This document shows, in pieces, positions 53,353 to 62,678 of a stretch of DNA of 64,000 bases; the first letter of the stretch is position 1, and every line of letters begins with the position of its first letter. The stretch lies in assembly GCF_001510645.1 (NCBI RefSeq), contig NZ_LMVB01000001.1, positions 2,056,981 to 2,120,980 on the forward strand, read 5' to 3'. A program made the translations under genes and the position numbers. The stretch is from Paenibacillus sp. FJAT-29882. Lineage in GTDB: Bacteria > Bacillota > Bacilli > Bacillales > DSM-1321. The notes under the pieces were generated by a model, which did not search any database, had not been told where the DNA came from, and worked only from the letters and a program-made list of their open reading frames with translations.

Positions 53353-53990
53353 TTTTTCTTGTTCAACGAATTACCTCATCATAGAAATATGGATACTTCT
53401 CTGACTTTATATGTACCTACATCTTTTTCTCCATATTTGCGGAATCTTTACAGAACTTATGAGTAAGACCGTTTATGATATCAATCGTAACCCAATCATT
53501 TTCATTAAATGTTTTTCGGCAATCCCTGCACTATGGGGTAGAGTCAGGGAAATGCGGATTTACAACGTTGATTGACTTGAGCCCTCTGTGGGTACAATTT
53601 ATCCTGAAGCCTGAAGCAGTTTTCCCATCAGGCAACGAGCATATCTACCACTCTTTCGCTTACTGTCCTTGAAGTTTGGTCTGGAAGAAGCACATTTCCA
53701 TACTAAACTTCAATGTTGTTTCTTTCTCCTGTTACCCAAGTCCATTTACTCATACCTTTGAATACGTTGAATACTATAAAAAATAACTGTAGATAATGTT
53801 TCCACAAATTTATAAATCTGGTCATTTTTGTATTATTACATTGAATACTGTAGATAAGGGCAGATTAGTTGAACGAGAAATACATATCGCAACAATAAAA
53901 CTCGCCGAATGGGCGAGTTCTTTACGTAGCTTTACTACTTCTTTACTTTTTAACCTTTTAGGTTTGCATCTGTCATCTCATTCCAAAACC
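53353..53990. other. decayed region with one arm of an inverted repeat
   Basis: Minus strand 53650-53417 shows broken sense (LPDGKTASGFRINCTHRGLK, a stop, then CRDCRKTFNENDWVTIDII) of an unknown cysteine-pair protein. 53548-53573 is GTCAGGGAAATGCGGATTTA plus CAACG, repeated in inverted orientation at 56200-56226. A stem CTCGCC/GGGCGAG at 53901-53917 with a T tract in the loop side may end the methyltransferase transcript. Confidence 0.5.
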
Positions 53991-55778
53991 TTATTCTTCT
54001 CCTCTTTTTAAAAAGTCAGGATGAAGCATTTCAAGAAAATTCAACAGTAATCGCTTTTCAAAAATAATGATGGCTCTACACTGATCCGCTGTTTTAATCG
54101 GGATATACTCCTTATGAGCGATTGTATTGCGATAAGTAACTATTTTTTCCAATTGCTCTTTTAAAATTCTTTTTTCCCTAGATTGGAAGATGGCAGCATC
54201 CTCTTTTAAAATTCCAATCTCTTCAACAATTTCTTTTATGGTAATGGAATCACCAAACCATTCCCAGCCATCAAATAATATATGAAGGATAGAACCAAAG
54301 GTAAAGAGTCTGATTTTTAAGGAATTTTTGGTCTTAAATACCATAGTGTTCGGCCATTTATTAAGTTTAGACTTCCCTATATTAATCTTACAGTATTCTT
54401 CGATTGGTTGATGGATTTTGCAATAGAATTCAAATTCAAGGGCTTTTGTTAAATTAATGACGGCTGGTGAAAAATCAAGGGTTTCTCTGAATGCTTCATG
54501 ATCCATACTTTTATAAATAAATTCTGATGTAATGATAAATTGTTTTGTATCAGGTTCTAAAAATACCCAATAATCCCCAAAGAAATCGAATAGTTCCTTC
54601 TCAATTTCTTTAATTTGCTCTTTTGGTATTTTTGTGTGGAACTTGTTGATGTTTAACACCCAATCTTCAATTCGCTGTATACTTTCTTCTGTTGAACAAT
54701 CCTCTAATTCCAAGAGTTCTCGGAGTCTTCCTAAATTATTAGACAAACGTTTATATTCATTTTGAAGGGCAGTTATTTGAATATAACTCTTTAGAATATT
54801 TCTGTATGAAAAATCCTTTACCGGCATGGAGTCCAAGGCATCATTGGTAATTATACTGAATGGACAGCTGTAACTGTTCAATCTCTCCTTTGATACTTTA
54901 ATGGCCTCTTCTGAGGAGTCGATTCCAATCCAACGCCTGCCCATGTTTCCTGCAGCCACTAAAGTACTGCTGGAACCTGAAAAAGGATCCAAGATGACCT
55001 CATCAGGATGAGAGCCCATTTTGATAACCCTTTCCATTAGGGCCAAAGGTAGTTGTCCAGCATAATTAGTTATTTTTTCATGTGGAAGGGTTCTCATGTA
55101 AATATCGCCCCAGTCAGAACCAACCTCTTTTTCCTTTTCGTAATATTTTAAGGATGGGCTTCCTGTACGAGGATGGTAGTAAATGAGTCCTTCTTTATCA
55201 AGTTGATTTAGCTTTTCTTCGCTGTACTTCCAATAAAGTCGCTCCGTAGGTGTTACGCCTTTCCAGGTGAATTTCCGGTTGCCACTTAATTCTAGAGGAG
55301 TAAACAAAGTAACGGTAGTAAAGCGACCAACTTTGTCTTCTAGACGGTATTGTTTTTGTTCCTCTGTTGTAAGTGGCCGGGTAATTTTGTTTAAATTATA
55401 CTTCCCGGAGTTGCTGTAAATTAATAGAGTTTGATGGTCAGGACGAAGTGATTTGGTGTTGCCAAAAAACACGTGTTTGAGTTTAATTTCTAACGGCTGT
55501 TCCTCCTGCTCAAAAACTTGGTCTAAAATAAATCTAAAATTAATAGAGGAGGCTGGAATATGATAAAAGAATACTAGCCCATCTTCTTTTAAGACCCTTC
55601 TAATTTGCTGAAAGACTTTGGAATAATATTCTGATATTACTTCTAGCAATCCATCCGTTTTACTCATCCAATCTCCTAAATAGGCAGGTGGATCTAAGAA
55701 CACAAGTGAAGCAACCCTTCCATCCATTCTCTCCAAGACTTTTAACGAATCTGCCCAAAACAAAGCGTTTTCATGCAT
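53991..55778 (-). CDS. DNA methyltransferase fused to a HEPN-like domain
   Basis: A 595-residue protein. Residues 1-315 form an amino-methyltransferase of the N4/N6 type: motif IV is LDPPAYLGDW (DPPY variant, about 27-36), then FFYHIPAS. Motif I comes after it, ILDPFSGSSSTLVAAGNMGR + RWIGID (about 265-292), an order typical of beta-class enzymes. Residues 370-595 form a separate helical domain ending LEKIVTYRNTIAHKEYIPIK; RNTIAH is the RxxxxH motif of HEPN ribonucleases. No restriction endonuclease lies next to it. Lower GC than the core. AAAGGACGG precedes the ATG. Confidence 0.85.
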   Translation of the reverse strand: MHENALFWADSLKVLERMDGRVASLVFLDPPAYLGDWMSKTDGLLEVISEYYSKVFQQIRRVLKEDGLVFFYHIPASSINFRFILDQVFEQEEQPLEIKLKHVFFGNTKSLRPDHQTLLIYSNSGKYNLNKITRPLTTEEQKQYRLEDKVGRFTTVTLFTPLELSGNRKFTWKGVTPTERLYWKYSEEKLNQLDKEGLIYYHPRTGSPSLKYYEKEKEVGSDWGDIYMRTLPHEKITNYAGQLPLALMERVIKMGSHPDEVILDPFSGSSSTLVAAGNMGRRWIGIDSSEEAIKVSKERLNSYSCPFSIITNDALDSMPVKDFSYRNILKSYIQITALQNEYKRLSNNLGRLRELLELEDCSTEESIQRIEDWVLNINKFHTKIPKEQIKEIEKELFDFFGDYWVFLEPDTKQFIITSEFIYKSMDHEAFRETLDFSPAVINLTKALEFEFYCKIHQPIEEYCKINIGKSKLNKWPNTMVFKTKNSLKIRLFTFGSILHILFDGWEWFGDSITIKEIVEEIGILKEDAAIFQSREKRILKEQLEKIVTYRNTIAHKEYIPIKTADQCRAIIIFEKRLLLNFLEMLHPDFLKRGEE

Positions 55779-56227
55779 AGATTTCCGTCCTTTTACTGTT
55801 TTTGTCTAGTTAATAGTTTACTATTGATAATAGATTTGATTAAGGTCAAATGCAAGTGTTTCCAGTGCTACTCCCTCTATATAATTCCTGCCTGATGCTT
55901 CCGCTTAGCTGGGCATATATCCGGATGGTTTCACTTTTTTCATGACAGAAAAACTTGTATTGCTCACGTTAAATCCTTTTTTTATGATATTGTTAGGTAA
56001 ATTGATGTTCTTTCCGGTCTCTTATTACCTGCTTTGATAGGATTAACGAACAAACTAAAAAGTTTTAGAAGGAAGCATTCTTTGCAAGAATGTGAGGAAA
56101 TTCACTTAAACTAATGGATGCGTTAGTTGAAGAATAAAGAATAAAAAAAGTTTATTTCCTCAAACTGGAAACCGGCTTTTTTTATGGGTTGAGACTCCCT
56201 TAGCGTTGTAAATTCGCATTTCCCTGA
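55779..56227. other. gene-free stretch with inverted-repeat arm
   Basis: Contains a stem AAAAAGTTTATTTCCTC...AAAAAAGCCGG (56145-56180, weak) and 56200-56226, the inverse of 53548-53573. No gene seen. Confidence 0.45.
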
Positions 56228-56440
56228 CTATATATTTGAACTTAGTTTCATTAAACCTACTTCTTTTTTAAGGGATTCAATTTATTAGTTCTATAATCCT
56301 CCCTATTTACAAATACTTCATAAATCTGTGTTGCTAAATGTCCTGCTGCTCTTTTAAGAGTTGTATCATATACCTCAGCTGGAACTGCTTTGCATCGAAG
56401 TAAGTTAGTTGGTGGGCATAAGGGGTAACGATAATCTTAA
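56228..56440 (-). pseudogene. gene remnant without start
   Basis: 71 codons open just after an in-frame stop: YPLCPPTNLLRCKAVPAEVY, DTTLKRAAGHLATQIYEVFV, NREDYRTNKLNPLKKEV. Well-formed protein sequence but no start codon or ribosome site. Not recognised. Confidence 0.45.
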
Positions 56441-56562
56441 TTATTTGGATCTACAATATGTGGACTTTAGATAGTATTCCTATATTCTTAATTTAAGTAA
56501 CCCCTTTTCTTCAAGAAAGTGGTTACTTAAATGGAATATTAAAATTATAATTACACAGCCCC
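56441..56562 (-). terminator. terminator of the three-gene operon
   Basis: At about 56489-56535: ATTTAAGTAACC...GGTTACTTAAAT stem with AAGAAA/TTTCTT, about 30 bp below the last gene. Confidence 0.7.
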
Positions 56563-57498
56563 TTAAAAATCCCCAGTACTTGACAGACGGCTTACTTTCT
56601 CATTAACTTTAGCCTGAATACTCTCTCCAATACCCTTGATTAATTCAATTTTTTGGTTAATCGACCAGTTTTCATTAGAGATATCGTTACCATATCTATC
56701 TATAATATTCGGAATAGCTTCTAGCGCAACCATTAAAACAACTTTTGCAGTTAATTCTTCAGTGGGATCCATAAAATAATCCCCTAAGTAATTTTCAAAA
56801 TTTATATCAATAGATCCACTTAGCTTTAGAAAAAGCTCAATCGTATGATTTTTATACTCTATAACAGGTTTTACATATGTGACTTCTTCGTTTTCAAAAA
56901 GAAACGCAAGGGTACTTAGTGCATTCATAATTCGGTTTCCGGATCCAATCACTTCAGCTAATTGATCATGTGATGACCCCTTAAATCCCACAATTTTCTT
57001 TATAACTAGATGTGAAGATTCATCGATAGACTCATCAGTAGAGTTTAACACTTTAGAAATCATCCAGATAAATAAATCCTCGGTAATTTGAAAGGGATTA
57101 CTTTTAATTTCTCCTTGACCAGTATAATTATTTATTTTTCTTAAAATAGTTTTTGTAGTATCATTATTAGATTTATTAGTAATATACTGTGTTCTTACAT
57201 TATCAGAATAAACAATTATGTAACCTACTATTGAGTATATTCTTGAGGAACGCATTTCATTGGTTTCTTCTCCAGTTCTAACTCTTTCATATTCATATTT
57301 TATTATATTGTAATTAATCTCTGCGCCATTCAACTCTATCACTTTATTATTTTCAAATGACTTTGTAATATTGTATCGCAAATTTTCATTAGTTAATGGA
57401 TCTGTAACTGAAATGTTCCAATCATCGTAATTTAACATATTTGATATTATTTCTTCCATCGTTTTCTCTGTATTATCTGACCACCTAGATAAAGACAC
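56563..57498 (-). CDS. hypothetical protein, third gene of unknown operon, 311 residues
   Basis: Not recognised. Soluble, acidic; N-terminal alpha/beta part (DNTEKTMEEIISNMLNYDDW, VGYIIVYSDNVRTQYITNKS) and a C-terminal helical half (TAKVVLMVALEAIPNIIDRY). No nuclease or ATPase motif seen. 5 bp below the membrane-protein gene, clearly the same operon. AT-rich codon use unlike core genes. May be a phage-borne defence or superinfection function by location only. Confidence 0.7.
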   Translation of the reverse strand: MSLSRWSDNTEKTMEEIISNMLNYDDWNISVTDPLTNENLRYNITKSFENNKVIELNGAEINYNIIKYEYERVRTGEETNEMRSSRIYSIVGYIIVYSDNVRTQYITNKSNNDTTKTILRKINNYTGQGEIKSNPFQITEDLFIWMISKVLNSTDESIDESSHLVIKKIVGFKGSSHDQLAEVIGSGNRIMNALSTLAFLFENEEVTYVKPVIEYKNHTIELFLKLSGSIDINFENYLGDYFMDPTEELTAKVVLMVALEAIPNIIDRYGNDISNENWSINQKIELIKGIGESIQAKVNEKVSRLSSTGDF

Positions 57499-57503
57499 AT
57501 TAA

Positions 57504-58136
57504 TTACCCCTTTATTTCAATTTTCAAACCTTGAAATTTAATTCTTCTTAAAGGATTTCTGTTCCCCTTTATTAGCTCAGGAATAATTTCAATTTTATTT
57601 TTTTCTTCAGCGTTGCCATTACCAATTAAATCAATAGCTATTTCCTTGGTTTGATTGATTTCTTTTTGCTGATTGAACATTTTTTTCAAATTAAAAACAT
57701 ATTGATTGTGTTCATCTAATGAGGTCAAATAAGGTCGGCCTTTTATTTGCATATCTAGCCAATCTGGATAATTTAATACTATTTCAGCAGGAATGTTTTC
57801 CCTTTTCCCTTTAGCTGTTATTTCTAATATTATTTTTTTATTTTCATTATGTTTTATCTTTACATTTTTAAGTTTATCTTCTGTATAAAATAATTTAATA
57901 TCAATTGTAGTTTTTAAAGAAGAATAAAAATACATGATTGTAGATACAATTATTGAGAAAATAAAATTATAAATACCCAAATCCATAAACCATAGAAGTT
58001 TATCATTTTGTGAGTTAATGAACTTTTCTGCAAGTGATATTTCAAAATAAAGTGGAATTATTGTGAATATAAGTACTATTAGATTTTTCAGATAATTTCT
58101 AAATTCTTTTTCAATATCTTTTTTTAATTCTGTCAT
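57504..58136 (-). CDS. membrane protein, second gene of unknown operon, 210 residues
   Basis: Two membrane segments near the N-terminus (NLIVLIFTIIPLYFEISLAE and LGIYNFIFSIIVSTIMYFY). A cytoplasmic or surface beta-rich domain follows (KIILEITAKGKRENIPAEIV, EIAIDLIGNGNAEEKNKIEI). ATG overlaps the previous stop (ATGA). No family recognised. A 2-TM-plus-effector layout is common in abortive-infection systems, but nothing specific supports that here. Confidence 0.7.
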   Translation of the reverse strand: MTELKKDIEKEFRNYLKNLIVLIFTIIPLYFEISLAEKFINSQNDKLLWFMDLGIYNFIFSIIVSTIMYFYSSLKTTIDIKLFYTEDKLKNVKIKHNENKKIILEITAKGKRENIPAEIVLNYPDWLDMQIKGRPYLTSLDEHNQYVFNLKKMFNQQKEINQTKEIAIDLIGNGNAEEKNKIEIIPELIKGNRNPLRRIKFQGLKIEIKG

Positions 58137-58606
58137 GATAAATAATTATCTAAAACTTTCTCAAGAATTCCTTTAAAAATTAAATTTAATTTATTACCCA
58201 TTATCAATCCGTTTGAATAAACAGTATACGGATTTTTGTTATAATATAATTCAATGTTAAAAATATCTATTGAATTATTATCTAGAGCCCATTTTAAGAG
58301 TTCCTTTAAATTAATAAATTGTAAACGATCTTTTCTAATTTTTAACACTAAATTTTTTACATCAATTTTTAAATTTTCGTCTGTATTATCTGTGAAGTTA
58401 ATACCTAATATGTATCCTTCGTTCATAATAATCGCATTTAAAATTTCTATCATTAATTCTGAATTAATGATTACTTGTTTATAACCTTTGGCTTTCATTC
58501 TTAATATAACTTCATGATATTTTTCTACATCTGGATTATAGGATTCCGTGCAAATATTCAGTTTATCATTAGAATATTTACGGAATATTTTTCCATATTC
58601 ATCCAT
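58133..58606 (-). CDS. hypothetical protein, first gene of unknown operon, 157 residues
   Basis: Alpha/beta protein (KGYKQVIINSELMIEILNAI, LQFINLKELLKWALDNNSID), no catalytic motif seen. Ribosome site AGAGGAG. Translationally coupled to the membrane protein. Homologues not recalled. Confidence 0.7.
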   Translation of the reverse strand: MDEYGKIFRKYSNDKLNICTESYNPDVEKYHEVILRMKAKGYKQVIINSELMIEILNAIIMNEGYILGINFTDNTDENLKIDVKNLVLKIRKDRLQFINLKELLKWALDNNSIDIFNIELYYNKNPYTVYSNGLIMGNKLNLIFKGILEKVLDNYLS

Positions 58607-58900
58607 AAAAAAACTCCTCTAAAAATCTATAGTATGTTACTTTAAATAATTTCCTATTCCAACTTGTAAAGTATACTACCCCAATGGTTTATTTTAAACC
58701 TAATTTGCTAAATTAATTTATTCTACAACAAACTCATTTATCCTTTTTCTGAATTCTTTATTTTATATTAACAGATTTACGTTTCCCCTCTCAAACAAGA
58801 GAAGGGCTTATTTATTTTACAAAAATTTTACAAGGACTTTTATCCTAATCGTCAAATATAAATGGTGTAGGCTTCTAACTATTTATATAGGAGTGATTAA

Positions 58901-59176
58901 ATGGATAAGATTGGAGAACATTTGTATTATTTATGGGAATTGATTTGGTATGGGTACGTAATTCATTTTTGGGATTGGTTTTGGTATTACCGCAGAGGGA
59001 AAATAAAATTTACTGTCTATGATTTCGGAGATTATTATAATGTGTCGGCTTCGAACGGAAGATTGATTGTTTACAATGCTTACGGAAGTACAATAGAAGA
59101 GGCAAAGAAAATGGCGTTGTGGAGATTGCGAAACTCTAACAGTGATAAAAGTAGCGCCCCTATTCGTATAGAATAA
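58901..59176 (+). CDS. aromatic-rich small protein, 91 residues
   Basis: N-terminal 40 residues contain 9 Trp and many Tyr (LYYLWELIWYGYVIHFWDWF), likely membrane-surface or amphipathic. The rest resembles a small alpha/beta fold (STIEEAKKMALWRLRNS) like a double-stranded RNA-binding or HicB-type partial fold, uncertain. Good ribosome site TAGGAG. Terminator GCCCCTATTC/GAATAAGGGC at 59155. Confidence 0.65.
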   Translation: MDKIGEHLYYLWELIWYGYVIHFWDWFWYYRRGKIKFTVYDFGDYYNVSASNGRLIVYNAYGSTIEEAKKMALWRLRNSNSDKSSAPIRIE

Positions 59177-59187
59177 GGGCTTTTACG
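59154..59187 (+). terminator. terminator of aromatic-rich gene
   Basis: GCCCCTATTC GTATA GAATAAGGGC then TTTT, overlapping the last codons. Confidence 0.85.
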
Positions 59188-59262
59188 TAAATCTCAGGGG
59201 AACATTATTATATTTCCCCTTCAACTATATGAACAAACATTAATTGAGTAAGATTTTTTATT

Positions 59263-60051
59263 TTATTTCCCTGTGATATAACCTCGGTCAATAGCAACGT
59301 ATACCAACTCTAGAGCTTGAGCGACAGTTAATTCTCCCTTAGCTTGCTTCTCACGCCACTCTTTTCCTAGCGCCGGGTCTTTATTCTCGAAACGTGATAA
59401 TACTCGTAATACTGCGTTAGCTGCTTCTTGCGTGCTCGGCTTAAATGGTTGACCCATTTCATCTTCCTCCTTTTCAACTGTTGCTGGTCTAACGATTGCC
59501 TTTGCGCTTAAATTCAAAAACTTGGCCACACCTCGTGCATAGGCAGCAGCCATATCCTTGATGAAATTGTTATTCTTTAGCAATTCAGCATCTTTGGAGT
59601 CAATATAAGCTATTTCAGTTAACACGGCAGACATGTTAGTTTGACGGACAACGGCAAGATTACCTTGTTTACTATCATCACCATGGGGGCCTAAACCGTA
59701 TTTCTTAGCAGTAGCAAGAGCCTCCGCGTTGACTAGGCTTTGAAGTTTCACGGAACCAGCACTCGGTTTCGTGTAGATATAAGACTCGTAGCCTGTCCCT
59801 CCTCCAGCGTTCACATGGTTAGAGATAAATACATCCGCATTGGCTCTATTGGCAATATCAGCTCGTTCAGATAGTTCTAAAAAAACATCTATGGTCCGTG
59901 TAAGTGAGGTTTCATGCCTTGTATAATTTGCATCAAGGTATCTTTTCATTTCTTTTGAGATATCCAATGTGATATTTTTCTCTTGTAAGCCATTTCCAAC
60001 TGCCCCGGGATCTTTTCCTCCGTGTCCTGAGTCAATAATAATTTTCACCAT
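59263..60051 (-). CDS. N-acetylmuramoyl-L-alanine amidase (endolysin) of right prophage
   Basis: A 262-residue amidase_3 enzyme: IDSGHGGKDPGAVGN, EKNITLDISKEM, SNHVNAGGGTGYESY, VLTEIAYIDSKDAE. The catalytic part is about 85% like the enzyme at 29873, but the C-terminus is different: FKPSTQEAANAVLRVLSRFE and a short helical wall-binding tail. This shows domain exchange between prophages. Start at the ATG after GAGGTGATTAAT. Confidence 0.93.
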   Translation of the reverse strand: MVKIIIDSGHGGKDPGAVGNGLQEKNITLDISKEMKRYLDANYTRHETSLTRTIDVFLELSERADIANRANADVFISNHVNAGGGTGYESYIYTKPSAGSVKLQSLVNAEALATAKKYGLGPHGDDSKQGNLAVVRQTNMSAVLTEIAYIDSKDAELLKNNNFIKDMAAAYARGVAKFLNLSAKAIVRPATVEKEEDEMGQPFKPSTQEAANAVLRVLSRFENKDPALGKEWREKQAKGELTVAQALELVYVAIDRGYITGK

Positions 60052-60108
60052 ATTAATCACCTCATGTTTTATTTATATGAACAAAAAAAGCCATCCGTGT
60101 GGACAACC

Positions 60109-60321
60109 TCATTTCCCCTTTTTCTTTTTAAACCAGCCTGTATGAGTGTTCTTCCACACTGCATACACGTTAATAGCAAGAGCAACCAATGCAGAAATAA
60201 CAAGCACGAAAGCGTTAATACTCGCCTCAGTAAACCAGTCAAACTTAATCCCAATTGTTCCAAAGAAAAAAAGAAGGGCTGTAAGGAACCCTCCTAGTAA
60301 CGTGAATACATCCTTTTTCAC
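60109..60321 (-). CDS. phage holin, 70 residues
   Basis: GTG start after AAAGGAGG. Two membrane segments (TLLGGFLTALLFFFGTIGI and INAFVLVISALVALAINVY) and a lysine-rich tail, the build of class II holins. Directly above the amidase and below the XhlA-like gene. Unrelated to the holin at 30698. Confidence 0.85.
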   Translation of the reverse strand: MKKDVFTLLGGFLTALLFFFGTIGIKFDWFTEASINAFVLVISALVALAINVYAVWKNTHTGWFKKKKGK

Positions 60322-60322
60322 T

Positions 60323-60580
60323 TCAATGTCCTCCTTTTAAAACGTTATAAAAAATAGCGATAGCCCCGCCGATTATACCGGTGCTGATCGCAGTAACAAT
60401 AGCTGCAGTTATCGTCCTTTTTATCCAAGTAGTGTTATCATCAATTTTATTGAGTTTTTCAGCCATTGAGATAATCTGTTGATCATGCCTATCTGATGTT
60501 CTTTCTAAAACATTGACCCTATTTTCAAGTGATTTAACATCACTCTTAACTTCTGTTATCTCTTTATCATGCGTGTTCAT
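60323..60580 (-). CDS. XhlA-like hemolysin/lysis protein
   Basis: An 85-residue protein: a coiled coil (EVKSDVKSLENRVNVLERTS), the INNNTxWLKR-type box IDDNTTWIKRTI and one C-terminal membrane segment (AAIVTAISTGIIGGAIAIF). XhlA works with XhlB-type holin and amidase for lysis. The start at 60580 has GGAGGGAA. Gap of one base to the holin. Confidence 0.87.
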   Translation of the reverse strand: MNTHDKEITEVKSDVKSLENRVNVLERTSDRHDQQIISMAEKLNKIDDNTTWIKRTITAAIVTAISTGIIGGAIAIFYNVLKGGH

Positions 60581-60683
60581 TGCAGTTCCCTCCAATGTCC
60601 TTCGCCCCCTTTTAACATAAAATTCTCTCTATCTGTGTATGTCTAGGTTGTTTTGCATATAAAAAAGCCATCCGAATGGACAG

Positions 60684-61880
60684 CTATCGTTTTGCCAATT
60701 TAATCTGTTTACTAGGTTTAAGTTGTTTGCTAGGTGTATTCGCTAGTTGAAATGGCTCATAAGCTGAAGCAGCTGAACCTTCTTCTAGCTGAATGGAATT
60801 TAAGTCGGCATACCCATCAGCATTCCTGTCACCTGTATCAATATAAATGTACTTGATCGGCTTATTTTCCGTTGTAAATGTGAGGATCGTTTCACTATAG
60901 TTATTTAAACATTCACCCGGAATAGTCGACGTATTATCCGCATAGAAAATAGTTACTTTGTTAAAATACGTTGTTCTTTTGAATCTACCTCTAAGTGTGT
61001 ATGTTGTATTAGGCTTTATCTTATCCGATAAAATTAAAGGCGTTCCCGTTAATACGCCTGTGCCTATACCATAATATCCATTGAAGCGCAGGACATTTTT
61101 CCCGCTTTCTGTGGTTCTTAACACCCATTCCGATTCGTTGAATAAATTCTTTTTCGGAACCTTAACAGCACTTTTGTTTACGCCCACGTAGGGTTCGTAG
61201 GCGGTTGCAACTGAACCCTTTTCTATTTGAATATCTTTTACAAAATTAAATATATCTGTTGACTGATGATGTCCGAAGTACAACTTATTCCCTCTTGGTT
61301 TAATAGTGAATCCAGAGTTTTGTATAATTCCTGCGTTTACATGTGCAATCCATCTAGGAGTACCCGCGCCAGTGGATATATTATCGTTCACAATTAGATA
61401 GCGGCTTTCAAATCCTGGTGAGCGTTTAAAAGTTACAACGTAATTTACATTTGGTTCCACATCTACTTCCACCCAATAATACGCAACTGCTAAATACCAT
61501 TTTGTTGTATCGTAAAACGAGTCATTCCATAGATTCTTTTTCGGCATTTTCTTAACAATCATAGGTTTTTCGACTATTTGAATGTCTTGGATAACGATAT
61601 CACCTTTGGATTTAAGATCGTAAAAATAAACGAAATCACCCGTTTTAATCGTTCTCTCAAATCTATATTCTTTGAATTCCTCAGTTAAAGTGAGAGTGTG
61701 AAACTGTTTATTATCAACCAAATACCACAATTCTAATTCAGCTTTGCTTGGCGACTTAGCTTTAAATGACACTACGAGATCAGAAAATCTATTGCTGTTG
61801 GCTATTTTATTATTCCATCCAGTAGGTAAAGGGTTATAGCTGGTAGGTTGTCCACCAGCTTCCCATAGATTAATAGCCAT
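60684..61880 (-). CDS. phage tail protein with carbohydrate-binding-like domains
   Basis: A 398-residue protein made of two or three jelly-roll-like repeats (SFKAKSPSKAELELWYLVDN, YTLRGRFKRTTYFNKVTIFY). Each ends in the linker typical of such tail proteins: IQIEKGSVATAYEPYVGVNK and IQLEEGSAASAYEPF. Probably a receptor-binding appendage. Terminator lies below (60662-60692, GCCATCC/GGACAGC). 2 bp from the gene above. Confidence 0.82.
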   Translation of the reverse strand: MAINLWEAGGQPTSYNPLPTGWNNKIANSNRFSDLVVSFKAKSPSKAELELWYLVDNKQFHTLTLTEEFKEYRFERTIKTGDFVYFYDLKSKGDIVIQDIQIVEKPMIVKKMPKKNLWNDSFYDTTKWYLAVAYYWVEVDVEPNVNYVVTFKRSPGFESRYLIVNDNISTGAGTPRWIAHVNAGIIQNSGFTIKPRGNKLYFGHHQSTDIFNFVKDIQIEKGSVATAYEPYVGVNKSAVKVPKKNLFNESEWVLRTTESGKNVLRFNGYYGIGTGVLTGTPLILSDKIKPNTTYTLRGRFKRTTYFNKVTIFYADNTSTIPGECLNNYSETILTFTTENKPIKYIYIDTGDRNADGYADLNSIQLEEGSAASAYEPFQLANTPSKQLKPSKQIKLAKR

Positions 61881-61882
61881 AT

Positions 61883-62113
61883 TTATTCACCATCAATCGA
61901 AAGTAAATATTCAGCCGTATCACCATTAATAACCTCGTTTGGATTCGCTTTGTTGTAAGTAGAAACTAGATAGAATGTATCGCATACAGGCTGTACATGA
62001 GTTGGTTCAAACGCTTCTAGAATGGCGATTAGCTTATCTTTAATTGTTACCTCTTTGGCTGGTGCCAATTCCATAATTCCATTTACATGTGGTGGTTCGT
62101 AATAGATTGTCAT
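61883..62113 (-). CDS. small phage tail-region protein, 76 residues
   Basis: MTIYYEPPHVNGIMELAPAK..., ending VINGDTAEYLLSIDGE. Ribosome site GGGGGTAAC. Tightly packed in the tail operon; function unknown. Confidence 0.75.
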   Translation of the reverse strand: MTIYYEPPHVNGIMELAPAKEVTIKDKLIAILEAFEPTHVQPVCDTFYLVSTYNKANPNEVINGDTAEYLLSIDGE

Positions 62114-62125
62114 ACTGTTACCCCC

Positions 62126-62611
62126 TTATGCTTTTAAGTAAATCCAAGCGTTCATCGTATGTGCTACTGTGTCTTGATTTGAAAGTCCAACTCTAACAAA
62201 TCGTGCGCCTATTTCATAAACAGCTTTCTTAGTTGTTGTAGTACTTTGAGGTATATTATCAAATCCGGCTTCGTTCACACCATCAGGAGAGTAATAAACA
62301 TACACGATAGAGTTAGCAGGTCCATCGTTCTTGAACGTAATTCCTATCTTGTCAAACCCGTCTGTGTCGAACCAAGCGCTTTGACTAAGTCCACTAGCAG
62401 GTACACTAACTGCGGCATGCGTTTGAATAGTCTTTTGATAGTGTCCTTGAATGTCAACAGGTTGCATGATTGCACTATCTTTTAACGAGCTAGGAATTGG
62501 ATTATTTTCTCCTGTTAATACCATCGATCCGTCTTTTTTTTCATGTTGCGGCAGGGGGACAGCTATCCCGTATAAATAAGTAAAAAGTATATCTTTTATT
62601 TTCTTGGGCAT
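62126..62611 (-). CDS. phage structural protein, 161 residues
   Basis: MPKKIKDILFTYLYGIAVPL..., then a beta-sandwich (THAAVSVPASGLSQSAWFDT, VYVYYSPDGVNEAGFDNIPQ, YEIGARFVRVGLSNQD). Resembles neck or tail decoration proteins with an F5/8-type fold. GAGGTGATCAC precedes the ATG. Confidence 0.75.
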   Translation of the reverse strand: MPKKIKDILFTYLYGIAVPLPQHEKKDGSMVLTGENNPIPSSLKDSAIMQPVDIQGHYQKTIQTHAAVSVPASGLSQSAWFDTDGFDKIGITFKNDGPANSIVYVYYSPDGVNEAGFDNIPQSTTTTKKAVYEIGARFVRVGLSNQDTVAHTMNAWIYLKA

Positions 62612-62647
62612 GTGATCACCTCATTAATTAATTGGAAAAATGGTATA

Positions 62648-62672
62648 AAAAATACACCTATTTAGTAGGTGC
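62648..62672 (-). terminator. terminator within tail region
   Basis: GCACCTACTAAATAGGTGTATTTTTT on the minus strand, the same hairpin family as at 35195 and 63410. Confidence 0.8.
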
Positions 62673-62678
62673 ATAAAA

